Source: Oscillospiraceae bacterium (GTDB taxonomy: Bacteria; Bacillota; Clostridia; Oscillospirales; Ruminococcaceae). From it: a DNA stretch of 64,000 nt. The stretch is taken from assembly GCA_017468365.1 (NCBI GenBank), contig JAFUIS010000005.1, positions 124,001-188,000 on the forward strand, given 5' to 3'. Shown here piece by piece: positions 63,819 through 64,000 of the stretch (positions are counted from its first letter, which is position 1; every line of letters begins with the position of its first letter). The position numbers and the translations under genes are program-made. The notes under the pieces are model-generated. The model searched no databases. It was not told the origin of the DNA and saw only the letters and a list, made by a program, of their open reading frames with translations.

Positions 63819-63860
63819 AAAAATGAGGGCCAAGGTTATTAAACCTTGGTCCTCATTTTT
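63819..63860. terminator. Terminator before the edge gene
   Basis: AAAAATGAGGGCCAAGGTT (63819-63837) pairs with AACCTTGGTCCTCATTTTT (63842-63860) with one mismatch. It ends the minus-strand gene entering from the right edge. Confidence 0.88.
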
Positions 63861-63869
63861 CTGTTTTGC

Positions 63870-63939
63870 GTATCAGATCATTACCTTTGCGGCAAAGCCG
63901 CCGCAGAAAAAGAAGGTGTTCATCCAATACTGTTCTGGT
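63870..63939. repeat. 70-bp repeat, right copy
   Basis: Identical to 3924-3993, same orientation. Here it is the end of an open minus-strand frame rather than an isolated fragment. Confidence 0.85.
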
Positions 63940-64000
63940 GGAGCGTCCGCAACCATAGACGAACACTCCGCCGAATCAGAAATTTGAGAGTCAAAGTAGT
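63873..64000 (-). CDS. C-terminal end of a gene truncated by the right edge
   Basis: Forty-one codons are visible: YFDSQISDSAECSSMVADAP, then PEQYWMNTFFFCGGFAAKVMI and TGA, followed by a strong terminator. The family is not recognised. Its last 21 codons recur as an isolated fragment at 3.9 kb. Confidence 0.6.
   Translation of the reverse strand, partial: YFDSQISDSAECSSMVADAPPEQYWMNTFFFCGGFAAKVMI

Noticed and set aside
1..64000. CRISPR array, tRNA or rRNA genes
   Set aside because: No regularly spaced repeats, tRNA cloverleaf or rRNA-like sequence was seen on either strand by eye.

Overview
The window looks like chromosome of an anaerobic, Gram-positive, low-to-mid-GC Clostridia-type bacterium, probably gut-associated and not assignable to a species from sequence alone. 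The reasons are: strong AGGAGG ribosome binding sites; acyl-phosphate fermentation genes (a phosphotransacylase and butyrate kinase); BlaI/BlaR1, DegV, a two-domain BadF-type activase, a MoxR/DUF58/transglutaminase operon, and mobile-element families (TnpV, Cys-rich VLP, DUF6076, large serine recombinase) typical of Firmicutes. No rRNA, tRNA or CRISPR array was found.

Layout. 0-4 kb: an alcohol dehydrogenase/AEC transporter pair and an M20 peptidase. 4-16.2 kb: six co-directional minus-strand genes with almost no gaps, headed by a cobalamin riboswitch with a terminator. In transcription order these are a very large beta-propeller surface protein, a DUF4430 surface protein, a lipoprotein with a terpenoid-cyclase-like alpha/alpha toroid, MoxR, DUF58 and a TgpA-like transglutaminase. 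Toroid plus DUF4430-like fold is the architecture of animal transcobalamin/intrinsic factor, so this is the best candidate in the window for an undescribed corrinoid-capture system. 16.3-24.8 kb: an AraC/GyrI-like regulator, then a BlaI-BlaR1-ABC exporter operon with two BlaI-type operators. 24.8-29.3 kb: an AT-richer accessory patch with dinD (LexA box), a winged-helix-like protein, a possible structured leader RNA, a 42-aa ORF and a serine recombinase. Two 188-bp direct repeats bracket 17.2-27.6 kb.

29.3-38 kb: a metabolic locus (alpha/beta hydrolase, small membrane protein, OFA-type MFS transporter, butyrate kinase, phosphotransacylase, AcpS, CocE-like hydrolase, divergent acyl carrier protein) with a divergent PucR/CdaR-type regulator that has an 18-bp perfect palindrome in its leader. 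38-45.2 kb: a plasmid-like mobilizable element with ParB, MOBP relaxase, MobC, a candidate oriT, ParR/ParM-like segregation genes, a Cys-rich VLP protein, DUF6076 and a sigma-like factor, but no integrase.

45.2-63 kb: a giant 2-hydroxyacyl-CoA dehydratase-type activase; a radical SAM/SPASM-DegV-metK operon divergent from a cluster-less radical-SAM-like paralogue plus patatin; a TetR regulator; then envelope-lipid genes (alpha/beta hydrolase; CrtO-like acyltransferase, diacylglycerol-type glycosyltransferase and lipid kinase; a two-component system with a DUF368 protein; PAP2 phosphatase). 63-64 kb: a TnpV remnant and the 3' end of a gene leaving the window, whose last 70 bp recur exactly at 3.9 kb.
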